In this document: positions 28,508 to 39,217 of the stretch, piece by piece
Numbering within the stretch: position 1 is the stretch's first letter
Layout: each line of letters opens with the position of its first letter
Source: Thermogymnomonas acidicola JCM 13583
GTDB lineage: Archaea > Thermoplasmatota > Thermoplasmata > Thermoplasmatales > Thermoplasmataceae
Direction: 5' to 3'
DNA: 64,000 nucleotides
Assembly (NCBI RefSeq): GCF_001316105.1
Contig: NZ_BBCP01000006.1
Location: 1-64,000 of the forward strand
Made by a program: the position numbers and the translations under genes
Notes under the pieces: model-generated
Databases searched by the model: none
The model's input: the letters and a program-made list of their open reading frames with translations, nothing else
What the model was told of the DNA's origin: nothing

Positions 28508-29454
28508 CCTTTTCTGCAATGGAGACGCTTGTTATCCACTCCCTGTGCACTGTATCGCCCCCCCTCACGGCCCTGTAGAGGGCCTCTGTTATCCTGGATG
28601 TGACGTTACCGGGCCTGCCCTGGCCTATGCGTATGCCGTCCACCTCCACTATCGGGGGTGATCTCTGCAGCAGTGCCGCAGAAGAAGGCTTCGTCCGCTA
28701 TGTATAGTTCCTCCCTGTGGATCTGCCTCGCCACTACCTCGTATCCCAGGTCCCTTGCAATGGTCATTACGGTGTCCCTGGTTATCCCTATCAGTATGTC
28801 GGATTCGTCACCTGGCGTGAGTACCTTGCCCTTTTTCACGAGGAATATGTTCTCACCTGGGCCCTCCGCCAGGTATCCTTCCGGGGGGGAGGTGAGTATG
28901 GCCTCGTCAAAGCCACTCCTCCTTGCCTCGGAGTTGGCTATTATAGAGTTGAGGTAGTTACCGCTCGCCTTTGCCTGTACAGGGAGGACAGAGGAAGAGA
29001 TGCGGTGCCAGGAAGATGTCCTGCACCTTATGCCTGAGTTCTTGTCTGAGAAGTAGTTGCCCAGTGGAACCGCTGCGATGTAGACGCTGACCTTCTTGTC
29101 CTTGACTGAGAGGCCGATCCTGTCGTCGTTGTAGAAGGCGAAGGGCCTTATATAGCAAGATGAGAGGCCGTTCGCAGCCACAACCTCCATTACGGCATCC
29201 TCAAGCTCCTCCTTGGTGTACCTGAGGTTCATGCCGTAGATCCTGGCGGTGTTCACGAACCTCTCCATGTGGTCGCTGAGCCTGAATATGCCGGCAGAGC
29301 CGTCTGGGAGTGGGTATGCCCTGATGCCCTCAAATATGCCGCTGCCGTACTGCATGGAGTGAGTGAGTATGGGGACGGTGGCCTCACTGTATCCCACCAT
29401 CTTTCCGTCCAGCCATACTTTCAGCGAATCGTACTGGGACATGGATGAAAACAT
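28485..29454 (-). CDS. ilvE: branched-chain amino-acid aminotransferase (one frameshift)
   Basis: Fold-IV PLP aminotransferase interconverting leucine, isoleucine and valine with their oxoacids. Seen: ILTHSMQYGSGIFEGIRAY, SDHMERFVNTARIYGM, YIRPFAFYND, the PLP lysine in VQAKASGNYLNSIIANSEA, EGPGENIFLVKKGKVLTP, and GITRDTVMTIARDLG. The frame breaks near 28650, where CCCC reads as CCCCC on the coding strand; corrected, it continues EITPIVEVDGIRIGQGRPG and ends near 28485. About 320 residues. Start is ATG 29454, or ATG 29442 (MSQYDSLKVWL), which better matches the family. It is downstream of the pyruvate oxidase-like gene on the same strand. Confidence 0.93.
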
Positions 29455-29491
29455 GCCTGTATCATTAATAAAAGTGTCCTGATAGATAACG

Positions 29492-31169
29492 TCACTCTGG
29501 CTCCAGCTTCTCGCGGAGTATGGATGTTATGTAGCCCTTCACCTGGGCGAATGTCAGCTTTGGCGGCATAGGCCTCTCGTCCGGATCGACAATGACATCG
29601 AGCACGAACGGGCCCCCCCTGGATGCGAACATGTCCTTCACGGCCCCCATCTAGGTCGCCTGGCTCCTCCACCCTCCTGGACTCTATGCCCACTGCCCTG
29701 GCCACCTGCGAGAAGTCTGGGTTGTAGAGATCTACACCGAACTCAGGGTACCCCCCCATTACCTGTTCCTCGAACTTTATCATGCCGAGCTTTGAGTTGT
29801 TGAACACCACAAGCTTCACAGGCCTCTCATACTTCTTGGCCGTTATCAGCTCCATCATGGTCATGGCGAAGGAGCCGTCGCCGATCATGGCAACGATGGG
29901 CCTGTCGGTGGCGAAGGATATCCCTATCGATCCGGGTATGCCTACGCCCATGCTCCCCCCCAGCCATGCAGAGAAGAAGAATGTCCTGCCTGGCGGAGTC
30001 CTCATGTTGCGAACCGACCATACAGTTACGTTCCCGGTGTCCACGACCACCACAGCATCCCTGGGGGCATACCTGTTCACCGTGGCCGCAAGCCTCTCTG
30101 GCCTGATGGGCTTAGAACCGTCGCCCTCCATCTTCTCAAGGTAGGAGATCCAGTCCCTCTTCGAGTCCTGTAGCTCCCTGTAGAACTTGTCCTTCTTCTC
30201 CCTTACCTTATTCCTGATGCCGAGGAAGTCCTCAACGCTTGCAACGTAGCTCACCTTCGGCACAACCCTCTTGCCTATATTCGACGGATCGGTGTCCACC
30301 TGTATGGAGTCCACACCATCTGGATAGAATGAGACATATGGGAAGGATGTGCCCAGGAGTATCATGAGGTCGCACCTCTTCATGGCCTCCACTGAGGGCC
30401 TTGTGCCCAGGAGGCCGAGTGAACCCATGACGCGCGGGTCGCTGTCATCCACTATGCCCTTCCCGTTAACCGCGTATATCACGGGAGCGCCTATCCTCTC
30501 CGACAGATCCATTATAGCCTGTGTCTGGCCGGATGCGCCGCGGCCTATGAATATCACCGGCTTTTCTGACCTGTCGATCATCTCAACCGCTGCGGAGAAG
30601 TCTGCGCTGTAGTGTACCTCTGGAAGGTAAGGCGACATGTACACCTTCTCTTCCCTGGCCTGCTCCCTCAGCACGTTCACGGGCAGGCTAATGTGGGATA
30701 CTCCCCCCCTGTGGTACAGGGCCTCCCTGTAGGCCCTCACAACTATCTTCTGGACATTCTCCGGATCCACAATTTCGGTGTTGAAGACAGAGACGTCATC
30801 GAAGAGCTTGACTGTCCTGACCTCCTGGAAGTAATCGGTGCCGAGGAGATCGGTCTCAATCTGACCTGTGAATGCTATGACTGGGGCGTGGTCCATTTTG
30901 GCATCGTACAGGCCATTGAGGAGGTGGATGGAGCCTGGCCCCCCCGAGGTACCTATGCAGACGGCTGGCCTGCCAGTGTACTTTGCTTCGAAAGAGGCCT
31001 CTATGGCGGCACCCTCCTCGTGCCTCACCTGGACGAACTGCATCTCCCTGTTGCGCCTCAGGGCGTCCATCAGAGGGTTCAGGGAATCGCCGGGGGGGAT
31101 GCCGTAGAACCTCCTCACACCCAATGAGTACAGGGTCCTCACTATGACTTCAGCGACGGTCTCTGCCAT
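29492..31169 (-). CDS. pyruvate oxidase-like thiamine-diphosphate enzyme (one late frameshift)
   Basis: ThDP-dependent enzyme of the POX/acetolactate-synthase superfamily, most like pyruvate oxidases (pyruvate to acetate or acetyl phosphate). Seen: the N-terminal RRFYGIP-GDSLNPLMDALRR with catalytic Glu in VRHEEGAAIEASFEAKYTGRP, HLLNGLYDAKMDHAPVIAFTGQ, LLGTDYFQEV, the FAD-type middle domain, and the ThDP motif GDGSFAMTMMELITAKKY ending NNSKLG. The frame shifts near 29650 and should end IVDPDERPMPPKLTF and REKLEPE at 29492. About 560 residues. The gene is near ilvE, so a role in branched-chain synthesis is possible, but the N-terminal pattern favours pyruvate oxidase. Confidence 0.85.
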
Positions 31170-31232
31170 AAATTCATATCTCCATATCTTAATTAAACGT
31201 TTACAGTCGTGCGCCGGTCAACGGTGAAGGTC

Positions 31233-32291
31233 TCACCTGGAGCGCCTGACCATGAAGTCGGCCAGCCACGAGAGGAAGTCCTTTGCACTCTCGTCCCCCC
31301 CAGGCACCCTTGACAGGTATTCTTTGGCCCTGGACACCAGCCTCTCCATCATGTCGAGGGAGTACTGGTAGGACCCGCTATCAACGACTATGTCCCTCAG
31401 CCTCATGAGGTCATCGTCTGTCACGCCAGGGTTGCCCAGCACTGACTGTATGAATTTTCTCTCACTCTCGCCGGACATCTCCATGGCCTTGAGGATCAGC
31501 AGTGTCTTCTTCCCCCCCTCAACCACATCGCTCCTGACAGGCTTGCCGGTGACCTCCTGGTTGCCGAAGAGGCCAAGTATGTCGTCGTGCAGCTGGAAAG
31601 CTACGCCGGCCAGGTAACCGTAGTAGCTCAGGTTCCTGTCCATGTCCCTGCCAGCCAGGAGTGAACCGAAAGAAAGGGGGGGCCTTGAACAGTGTACCTG
31701 GATGTCTTCCAGAGGTGCAGGCGCATCAGGTCTGACTGGCAGAACTCCTCCATGTGTGAGGAGTGTATGTCGAGCACCTGGCCATAGCCGGTGGTCTCTA
31801 TGATGGAGGAGAGCTCGGCACCTGCCCTCACAAGCCTCTCCGGCGGGAACCCGCTTCCCATCAGTACCTCATGGGCGTAGCACTCCGCTAGGTCACCGGC
31901 CACTATGCCTATGTTTTCCCCCCCAGCTTCTGCCTCCTCGGGTTGCTGGCATATATGTTACCTGCCTCAACGTGGACTGTGGGCCTCCCCCCCCTCCTCA
32001 TGTCGCTCTCGTCCATTATATCGTCATGGATGAGCAGATAGCTCTGTGCCAGCTCAAGGGCCAGGGACGCCTTCAGCATCCTCCCGTCCTCATGCTCGAA
32101 TATGTTGTGCCCAAGTATTGATATTATCGGCCTCAGCCTTTTTCCCCCCCGTTGAGGGTGAAGTCCCTTATCATTCCCACGACCCTTGCGGTGAGGGCGT
32201 CGTGCACACTGGAAAGCTTCTCCTGGAAGAACTCTGACAGTGATCTGTCGATCTGGCCCTTCATCTCTGCAAGGTCTCTCTCGTATGACAT
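31233..32291 (-). CDS. geranylgeranyl/polyprenyl diphosphate synthase (frameshifted)
   Basis: Condenses isopentenyl diphosphate with allylic diphosphates, giving the C20 chains of archaeal lipids. Seen: the first Asp-rich motif DDIMD in YLLIHDDIMDESDMRRGGRPTVH, then GDLAECYAHEVL, and the second Asp-rich motif in GVAFQLHDDILGLFG, followed by KPVRSDVVEGGKKTLLI. About 350 residues. Breaks lie near 32150, 31920 and 31675, at C or G runs. Start ATG 32291 gives MSYERDLAEMKG. With egsA and carS elsewhere in the window it completes three steps of archaeal lipid synthesis. Confidence 0.93.
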
Positions 32292-32429
32292 GCGACCTCA
32301 CATGCCATCGCTACAGATACTTTAACTTGATGGGACACTAATGTCAGTTAGAGAAAGTCCTGAATCGTACCGCACCTCACTGGCCACATGAAATGGATTA
32401 TAGGGGGGGTATTAGCCATTGCCTCCCGG

Positions 32430-33049
32430 ATGAAGGTCTGCGTTGTCGGTTACCAGGGAGACGTTGAGGAGCACATCCAGACCCTCAGGTCCCTGAGGAG
32501 GAGGGATGTGGTTGCGGTCAGGGCAAGGCGGCTCTCTGACCTGGATGGCTGCAACGGCATCATCATACCTGGAGGGGGGGAGAGCACCACCATATACAGG
32601 CTCACGGTGGAGAGTGGAATGTATAGGAGGATAGTTGAGATGGCTGAATCTGGCACGCCTGTCATGGGAACATGCGCTGGCCTCATATTGATATCGAAGG
32701 AGACGTTTGATGAGAGGGTGAGGGGGCATGGGCCTACTTGACGTGAAGACGAGAAGGAATGCATACGGGAGGCAGGTGGACTCCTTCATAAGGGAGATAG
32801 AGATAGATTCCATAGGAAATTTCATGGGCGTGTTCATAAGGGCACCCATCATCGAGGACGCCGGGTCTGCGAAGGTGCTTGCGAGTGAAGGCGGAAGGCC
32901 TGTAATGGTGCTCCAGAAGAATGTCTTGGGGGGGGATGACCTTTCACCCGGAGCTGACGGGGGGGGATACGAGGGTCCATGAGAAATTCTTAAATATGAT
33001 AGAGGGGGGGGAGGGGGGGGTATATTTCCACTGGAACGCATGGAGGTGA
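32430..33049 (+). CDS. pdxT: pyridoxal 5'-phosphate synthase glutaminase subunit PdxT (frameshifted)
   Basis: Glutaminase that supplies ammonia to PdxS for vitamin B6 synthesis. Seen: KVCVVGYQGDVEEHIQTL at the N-terminus, PGGGESTT, the nucleophile elbow GTCAGLIL (Cys), FIRAPIIEDAG, and the His/Glu pair in FHPELTGD. About 200 residues. Breaks lie near 32720 (G run) and 32930, and the end is uncertain because two long G runs sit just before the stop. A gcvT start follows within about 10 nt. No pdxS is present in the window. Confidence 0.92.
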
Positions 33050-33056
33050 GGGGGGA

Positions 33057-34157
33057 GTGAAGGTGACACCACTGAACGGTGAACACAAGAGACTTAATGC
33101 AAAAATGACAGATTTCCATGGATGGGAAATGCCACTACAGTACACAAGTATAATAGAGGAACACATGGCAGTGAGGACACATGCTGGCATATTTGATGTG
33201 TCGCATATGGGAGACATAGTTGTTGAAGGCAGTGATGCCCTCAGGTTCATGGACTACATTCTGCCGACAAAGGTCTCCTCAATGAAGGACGGTGAAGCTG
33301 CATACTCTGCATTCCTCTCAGAGAGAGGTACAATGATAGATGATACAATAGTTTACAGGATGAATGAAGAAAAGGTATTCTTCGTACCTAATGCCGCAAC
33401 CACAGAAAAGATAAGAAACCATTTAACTCAAACCTCTTATAAATTTAACGTAAATATATATAACTTTTCTGAAAATGTATTTTGTATTGCATTACAAGGT
33501 CCTGAATCAGAGCATGTACTGAAGGAGATCTCTCTCCCCCCCAAGTGAAGCCATTCACTTTCTCATCTGTCCCCCCCTTCGACGGCACGTGAACCCGCTC
33601 ACAGGCGAGAGGGATCTCATCATTTCAGGTACAGGGTACACAGGGGGGGAGCGTGGAGTGGAAGTACTGGGGGCACAGTGATGACGCTGTTACTGTCTGG
33701 AGAAGCCTCCTTGATGCCGTGAGGGAAGTTGGTGGCAGGCCGTGTGGCCTAGGGGCAAGGAACACGCTGAGGATGGAAAAGGGGATGCTCCTGTCTGGTA
33801 CCGACTTTGACGACAACAGGGACCCATATGAATGTTCCATATCATTCATAGTCAACAACGATGGTGATTTCATTGGAAAGGACGCACTGATGAAGAGGAA
33901 GTCTGCGGATACAGAGATCTTCAGGGGCTTCGTCTGCGAGGGGGGGAGGGAGATACCGAGGGACGGGCAGAAGGTTTACCACGATGGCGCCGAGGTTGGA
34001 ATTGTGACCAGCGGCTCAATATCTCCAATCCTTGGAAAGGGAATCGCCCTCGGGTTTATAAAGAGGGAGTTGTCAAAGCCTGGCACCCGTGTGACTATAG
34101 ATGTCAGGGGGGAAGATGGCTGAGGCAAGGGTATCCCGTCCAAAAATTGTTCCATAG
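33057..34157 (+). CDS. gcvT: aminomethyltransferase, glycine cleavage T protein (frameshifted)
   Basis: T protein of the glycine cleavage system, transferring the aminomethyl carbon to tetrahydrofolate. Seen: DFHGWEMPLQYTSIIEEHMAVRTHAGIFDVSHMG at the N-terminus, SERGTMIDDTIVYR, GTGYTGE, and RMEKGMLLSGTDFDDNRDPYE, then DFIGKDALM. Breaks lie near 33540-33580, 33650 and 34110; the last, a six-G run that should be five, extends the protein to DVRGKMAEARVSRP and TAG 34155-34157. Bases 33060-33500 are strikingly AT-rich compared with the rest of the gene and contain no long G runs. Start GTG 33057. Confidence 0.93.
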
Positions 34158-34186
34158 GAAATACACCCCCCCTCCCTCTCCCCCCC

Positions 34187-34486
34187 CTACCTCTCTATGA
34201 ACTCCATCAACCTTCCGTCGGAGTAGGTACGGACGTAGAATCTGAAGATCTGGCCCATGTTACGTGCTACACATTCTCTCCCCCCCTTAATGTAGTTCCC
34301 GTGGAGTTCCAGATACTCTATTGTACTCCATCCTGTGCGCCTTTTCACCTCATTAACTATATTCTCAAATGCATCTGCACACAGGTTGCAGCAGAAGTAC
34401 ATGTTCTGCCCTTCTATCTCCCTCCAGTACTCTCCCCCCCACGTCGCGTCGCACAGCTGGCAACCATTCTTGTTGTTAGTTTCCAT
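34187..34486 (-). CDS. small Cys-rich (TRASH/Ta0938-like) protein
   Basis: About 99 residues from METNNKNG. Four cysteines are in a metal-binding pattern: CQLCDATWGGEYW and, about 20 residues later, CCNLCADAF. I recognise a resemblance to the small Thermoplasma family typified by Ta0938, a TRASH-like zinc-binding fold; this is from memory and should be checked. It directly follows, and probably overlaps, the heme-oxygenase-like gene. An eight-G run at the junction leaves open whether the two proteins are separate or fused. Confidence 0.65.
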   Translation of the reverse strand: METNNKNGCQLCDATWGGEYWREIEGQNMYFCCNLCADAFENIVNEVKRRTGWSTIEYLELHGNYIKGGRECVARNMGQIFRFYVRTYSDGRLMEFIER

Positions 34487-35369
34487 ACATCCTCCCCCCC
34501 CTCTCAAGCCTCGCGTTCAGGTACTCGTAGAGGTGGCCCATGGAATACGTAAACGCTATCATCACCTCCATCCCGTTGTCCATCTCCTCCACACCATCCT
34601 GTATCAGTTTGAGTGCCTCCATTGAATGGCCTATATCCGCACTGTAACCTTCCATCAGGAATTTCCTGGCGTCCTCTGTTATGCTCCCGTCACTCAGTAT
34701 TGCGGGATCGAAATAACTGTACCTGGCGCCGTACTTCACCATCTCTCTGTTAGCCAGGAGTTCCATGCCGTGCACTGCTGCCATGGATGCGTTCCAGCTG
34801 CTGACCCTCGTGATCCTGTCCCATTCCCCAATCGCAACCTTAGTCGCCCTCAGTGGCCTGGAGCTACTATCTCCTCCCTCTTAAGCCCATAGGATATACC
34901 CATCTTTATGAGGAGCTCGTGGTGGGCCGGGCTCTCCCTGCTGCCGTGGTACTCGGTGTATATGTTGTCCACCTCGTACATCCTCACATCATCCCTCTCA
35001 CACCTCGATATTATGTTAGCGCAGGAAACGACCCACTGCCTCAGGAAGTGGTGGTGTTCCACAGCATAGCCCTTCAGTACCCACGGCTCCGGCCTCTGCA
35101 TCGCGAGTATGAATGGGTGTGGGCTCTCTGAGAGGAACATATGCACAAACCTCCTGAGGATCCAGTCCCTGATATCGCCACCAACTTCGAACAGCCTGAA
35201 CACCCTCTCAGTGAAATCCCCCCCAACACCGACCCTCTCCTTCCCTAATTCCCTGTTGACCCACATGACATGCACAGGGTCACTCCTCTCAAGCATTGCA
35301 TACAAGTGCCTGGCCACATCACTGAGATCCTCTCCGGATGGGGGAAAAGCAAGCTGGGCACCTTATCAT
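34476..35369 (-). CDS. PqqC/TENA-like (heme-oxygenase-fold) protein (frameshifted)
   Basis: A helical protein of about 290 residues that resembles the PqqC/TENA/heme-oxygenase-like iron enzymes. Metal-ligand-like clusters are seen: EHHHFLRQWVVS, EYHGSRESPAHHELLIKMG, and DIGHSMEALKLI. It could be a non-haem diiron oxidase or oxygenase; the substrate is unknown. Breaks lie near 34855 and near 35341, where CCCC reads as CCCCC. With the second corrected the protein starts MIRCPACFSPSGEDLSDVARHL at ATG 35369, about 29 nt after a TATA box ATAAATATA. It is followed immediately by the Cys-rich small protein. Confidence 0.7.
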
Positions 35370-35760
35370 ACTGCAACATATCATCAAAGTATATTTATCT
35401 GTATTCCAGATGGAAGAAATGCCATTGGGCACCTCCGTGTTGGTACCGGACTGGAAGCACCACACATCTCCACAGGAAGGGACCTCATTTTGTGTGTGGT
35501 CCAGCCTCCTATGAAGATGAAGAGTCGTTTTCCTGATACCTGTGATTCCAGGGTGAGAGGACCCACATGAAGCCAGCGGGTGTACTGGATTTGACTCATA
35601 TTATATTTATACAAAATATGAATTTTATTTAATAAATTGTCATAAATATTTAAAACATGCGGAAATAACCGCACCGGCAGACTGCATGATGTACGGTTCA
35701 GCAGTCACAAATGTTTATATAGTAAAATGGACTGACACACCTGCCGGATAAAAGATCCGA
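35370..35760. other. gap with divergent promoters
   Basis: About 390 nt without a supported gene. The left end holds the leftward TATA box (about 35390-35398). The right half is very AT-rich (35595-35655) and carries GTTTATATAG at about 35713, the probable promoter of the next gene. A 34-codon frame at about 35410-35514 has no recognisable similarity. Confidence 0.45.
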
Positions 35761-36751
35761 GTGAAAGAGATGGAGGAAATACACGAAGAAGAGGAACCAC
35801 CAGGTAAAACGCCCTTCTTCAGGGCGTTCAACCTAGAAAAGGCCCTCAGGCTAAAGAGGATTTTTGTGAAGTTTGAGGGTGCAAGCATAACAGGGACGCA
35901 GAAGGACAGGATCTCCAGGCTTCACGTGAGTAGAGCCAAGGAGCTTGGATACAACGCGGTTGCTGTGGCTTCCTGTGGAAACTATGGCGCCTCAATATCT
36001 TATTTTGCCAGGGAGGCAGGGATAGGCTCTGTTGTCGCGGTGCCAGAATCGTACACTGGACACAGGGTGCCTGAGATGGAGAGAATGGGGGGGTCGCAGG
36101 TCCTGAGAATGCCTGGCAAGTATGAGGACCTCGTGGAAAGAATGAAGGAACTTTCAGCCCAGGAGGTTGGTACGATTCGAACCCTGGCTCTGTGAACTCA
36201 TGGCTGGACTTCGCCGGTTACGCAAACATAGCTTACGAGATAGTGCAGCAGCTCGGCCACGCGCCTTACTGCATTGCTGTGCCAGTTGGAAACGGGACAA
36301 CACTTGCCGGGATACACCACGGCTTTGTCCAGCTCTACAAACGTGGTGAGATCGAGAGGATCCCGAGGTTCATAGGGTCGAGCACACCAGGAGGCAATCC
36401 TATTGTCGATTCCTGGTCCAGGGGGGGTTTCAGGACGGTGCAGGACCTCGACCCCTCCACGATCAGGGAGACCGGCATCAACGAGCCACTGGTCTCATAC
36501 CACTCCTACGACGGTCAGAAGGCCCTGGATGCCATATACAGTACAAGGGGGGGCGCGGCTGTGTACGTGAGCGACCTGGACATGATAAGGTTCTCGAAGT
36601 ACATGGAGAGGTTTGAGGGGGGGATTCCTGTCCTTCCGGCATCCGCATCTTCCTGGCTGCCATATACAACCTGTTCGGTTCAAGCAGGAGGGAGAGGGAT
36701 CTGGTGGTGGTCATAACTGGGAGGGGGGGTGGTAGGTGGACAGTGCAGTAG
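35761..36751 (+). CDS. fold-type II PLP enzyme, threonine synthase-like (frameshifted)
   Basis: A PLP enzyme of the threonine synthase/cysteine synthase group, about 325 residues. Seen: the PLP lysine in FEGASITGTQKDR, then AVAVASCGNYGASISYFAREAG (cofactor-binding Asn), and IAVPVGNGTTLAGIHHGF (phosphate loop). It is shorter than true threonine synthase and lacks that enzyme's N-terminal domain, so its substrate is uncertain. The break at 36165-36175 is explained by GGG read as GG; corrected, it reads QEGWYDSNPGSVNSW. A second break lies near 36650-36720. The stop overlaps the next gene's GTG start. GTG 35761 or ATG 35770 starts it. It is the first gene of a tight three-gene operon. Confidence 0.82.
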
Positions 36752-37778
36752 TGCTGGCTGAAGGCGTGTTCACGAGCACGTACGGGAAGACCGCAAACGG
36801 GCTGGTTAGGTTCAGCAAGAGGTACAGGATCAATGCGGTCATCGACTCAAGGTTCCACGGCCAGGACGCAGGCGAGGTACTTGAGGGCCGCTACAAGGGC
36901 ATAAAGGTCGTGAGCACGGTGGAAGAGGCCCTTGACCTGAACGTGAACACATTCATCGTCGGCGTGGCCACGGACGGTGGCTACATCCCTGAAAATTACA
37001 GGTCTTACATAAGGGATGCCCTCAGGAACTCACTCAACGTCGTAAGTGGCCTGCACGAGTTCGTGGGCGATGACCCTGAGTTCGCGGCGATAGCGAGGTC
37101 CTCAGGTTCCAAGATAACCGATGTGAGGAAGATGTTCAGGGACTTCAAGAGGCCATTTTCTGGCGAAATAAGGAACGTGAAGTCAAGGAAGATAGCTGTC
37201 CTGGGCACGGACAGTGCCATAGGTAAGAGGACGACGGCCGTGTTCATGAACAACGCTTTCCAGAACCTCGGCCTGAGGAGCACGATGATAGGCACGGGCC
37301 AGACTGCCTGGATGCAGGGCTTCGACTACACGGTGGTAATAGATTCAATGATCAACGACTTCATCCCCCCCGGAGGGCTAGAGTGGGCGGCGCTGAGGGC
37401 CTGGGAGGCGGAGCAGCCGGACTTCATGTTCATAGAGGGCCAGGGTTCTGTCCTGCACCCCCCCGCATACCCGGGGAGCTTCGAGATCATAGGCGCCCTC
37501 AGACCAGACGCATCATACTCCAGCACGCACCCGCAAGGAAGTTCTTCGATGGCTTCCCCCCCGATTATCCGATACCTGACCTCTCAAAGTACATAAGGAT
37601 CTTGGAGCTCCTCTCTGACAGGAAAGTCATAGCCATATCCCTTAACTCGGAGAACCTGACGAAGGAGCAGCTTGAGGAGGAGAAGGAGAAGCTGGAGGCC
37701 AGGTTTGGCCTGCCGGTCTTCGACCCACTGAACGAGTGCAGCTCAGTTGCAAAGGAAATCGAAGCGTCCACATCGTAG
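36736..37778 (+). CDS. DUF1611 (DgcN-like) P-loop protein (frameshifted)
   Basis: About 345 residues. The N-terminal Rossmann-like half reads VVLAEGVFTSTYGKTANGLVRFSKRY and AVIDSRFHGQDAGEVL. The C-terminal half has a P-loop-like GTDSAIGKRTTAVFMNNAF, then MIGTGQTAWMQG, FIEGQGSVLHP-AYPG and ILQHAPARKFFDGFPDYPIP. This is the DUF1611 family; members called DgcN act with DgcA on N-modified glutamate. No dgcA-type epimerase is nearby; a PLP enzyme and a PP-loop enzyme flank it instead. The break near 37450-37520 is at C runs. Start GTG 36736, overlapping the previous gene by 16 nt. Confidence 0.82.
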
Positions 37779-37787
37779 TGGTGCAGC

Positions 37788-39217
37788 GTGTATTACGCCC
37801 AGAGGCTCCAGGTCTTTGACGACCTCTCCCTCTCGGACATAGCCATAGAGAGGAACAGGTTGAAGGGCAGGGTAACGCTCTCGTCTCCAGGCGAGAGCCA
37901 TAACTTCACCATCGAGTTCTACTATCCAGGGGGCGAGAGGGTGGACGAGAGGCTGGCCCCCCTCATCCTCACCATGCCACTCATAAACTTCACCTACTTC
38001 ACGAAGAGGCTCACAGTAAACGCTCCGATATCACCCTCTGACCGTGAGGCCATCGGCAACCTGGTGAGGATAAACAACAGGGAAGTCTTCGTGAACAGGC
38101 TCTGCATAAGGCGCTACGAGTTCATAAAGAAGGATTTCCTTCCAGGGGATGCCGATATAACGGAGGAGAACGCAGACGGCATGACGGAGGTCGTCGCGGA
38201 TGTTACCAGGGAGGAGAGGTTCGATTACGCCGGAAAGAAGGACACAGTATCGGTGCTCTCCTCAGGGGGGGAAAGGAGAGCCTCCTCACCTACGGCATCA
38301 TGAAGGAGCTAGGCCTTAGGACGCACGCGCTCTTCTTCAACGAGTCTGGCGGTCACTGGCGCACTGCCCTCCCTGCGTACAGGTTCTACCAGAGGAACTT
38401 CCAGGACGTCCACAGGGTATGGTCCAACGTGGACAGGTTCTACTGGTGGTTCCTCCGCAGGCTCAGGATACTGGACGAAAAGGTGGCATTCAGCTGGGCT
38501 GACAGCTATCCCATACAGCTCTTCACCTTCCCGGTATACATAATGGCCTTCCTCCCAGTGGTCATGGCGAACTCGGCCTCCTCAATCCTGATAGGTGACG
38601 AGTTCGACGACCCCCCCAGGGGCATGGAACCGTACCGTGGCATAAGCCACTTCCACGAGATATTTGACCAGACAAAGTTCTTCAACGACATGTTCACATC
38701 TTACCTGAGGTCAAAGGGCATAGGGGGGGTATCCATTTGGTCGGCACTGCACCCCATATCCGGTTCCGTGGTGGAGAAGATACTGATACACAGGTACCAC
38801 GATCTCTACAGGCTGCAGCGCTCGTGCCACTCCTGCCACTATGAGAACGGAGACTACGTGCCGTGTGGCAGGTGCTCTAAGTGCCTCGGCGTGATGCTCT
38901 TCATACTCTCCTCAGGAGGCGATCCAAGGGAGATAGGCTACGGGGGGGATGAGGACATAGGCGATCTGGAGAGCAGGGTAAGGAGCACAAGGATGAGGCT
39001 AGACCCGGACGAGCTCGAGTACGCAGTGTCCTCCGTGTTCCATGGCAGGAGGGAAGAGGGCCTGTCGCACGTGGACGGCATACACCTCCTGGATGGTGAG
39101 GAAGAGCCATTCTCATATGTTGACAGTGCATACAGGGAAAGCATCTACCGTATAGTGAAGCAGTATACAGACGGCGTTTACAGGCTCAGCGGCCAGTCAT
39201 GGGAGAGGGTCAGCTGA
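37788..39217 (+). CDS. QueC-like PP-loop ATPase with Cys cluster (one frameshift)
   Basis: About 475 residues. Residues 1-160 are a domain I do not recognise. The PP-loop follows: VSVLSSGGKESLLTYGIMKELG, with the lysine restored by correcting the G run at 38267. Four cysteines near the C-terminus (CHSCHYENGDYVPCGRCSKC) match the zinc site of QueC (7-cyano-7-deazaguanine synthase). The protein is twice the size of QueC and its fragment LIGDEFDDP-RGMEPYRG is unusual, so I infer a QueC-related adenylating enzyme of unknown product rather than QueC itself. It is third in the operon, 9 nt after DUF1611, and overlaps the convergent tsr3 by 8 nt. Confidence 0.75.

Noticed and set aside
36165-36200. 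A tRNA T-arm-like sequence (GGTTCGAATC on the minus strand)
   Set aside because: It lies inside the PLP-enzyme coding sequence, which reads through it as YDSNPGSVNSW, and no other tRNA arms surround it.
37788-39217. Calling the PP-loop gene queC outright
   Set aside because: It has the PP-loop and Cys cluster, but is about twice QueC length with an extra N-terminal domain and no queuosine or archaeosine genes nearby.
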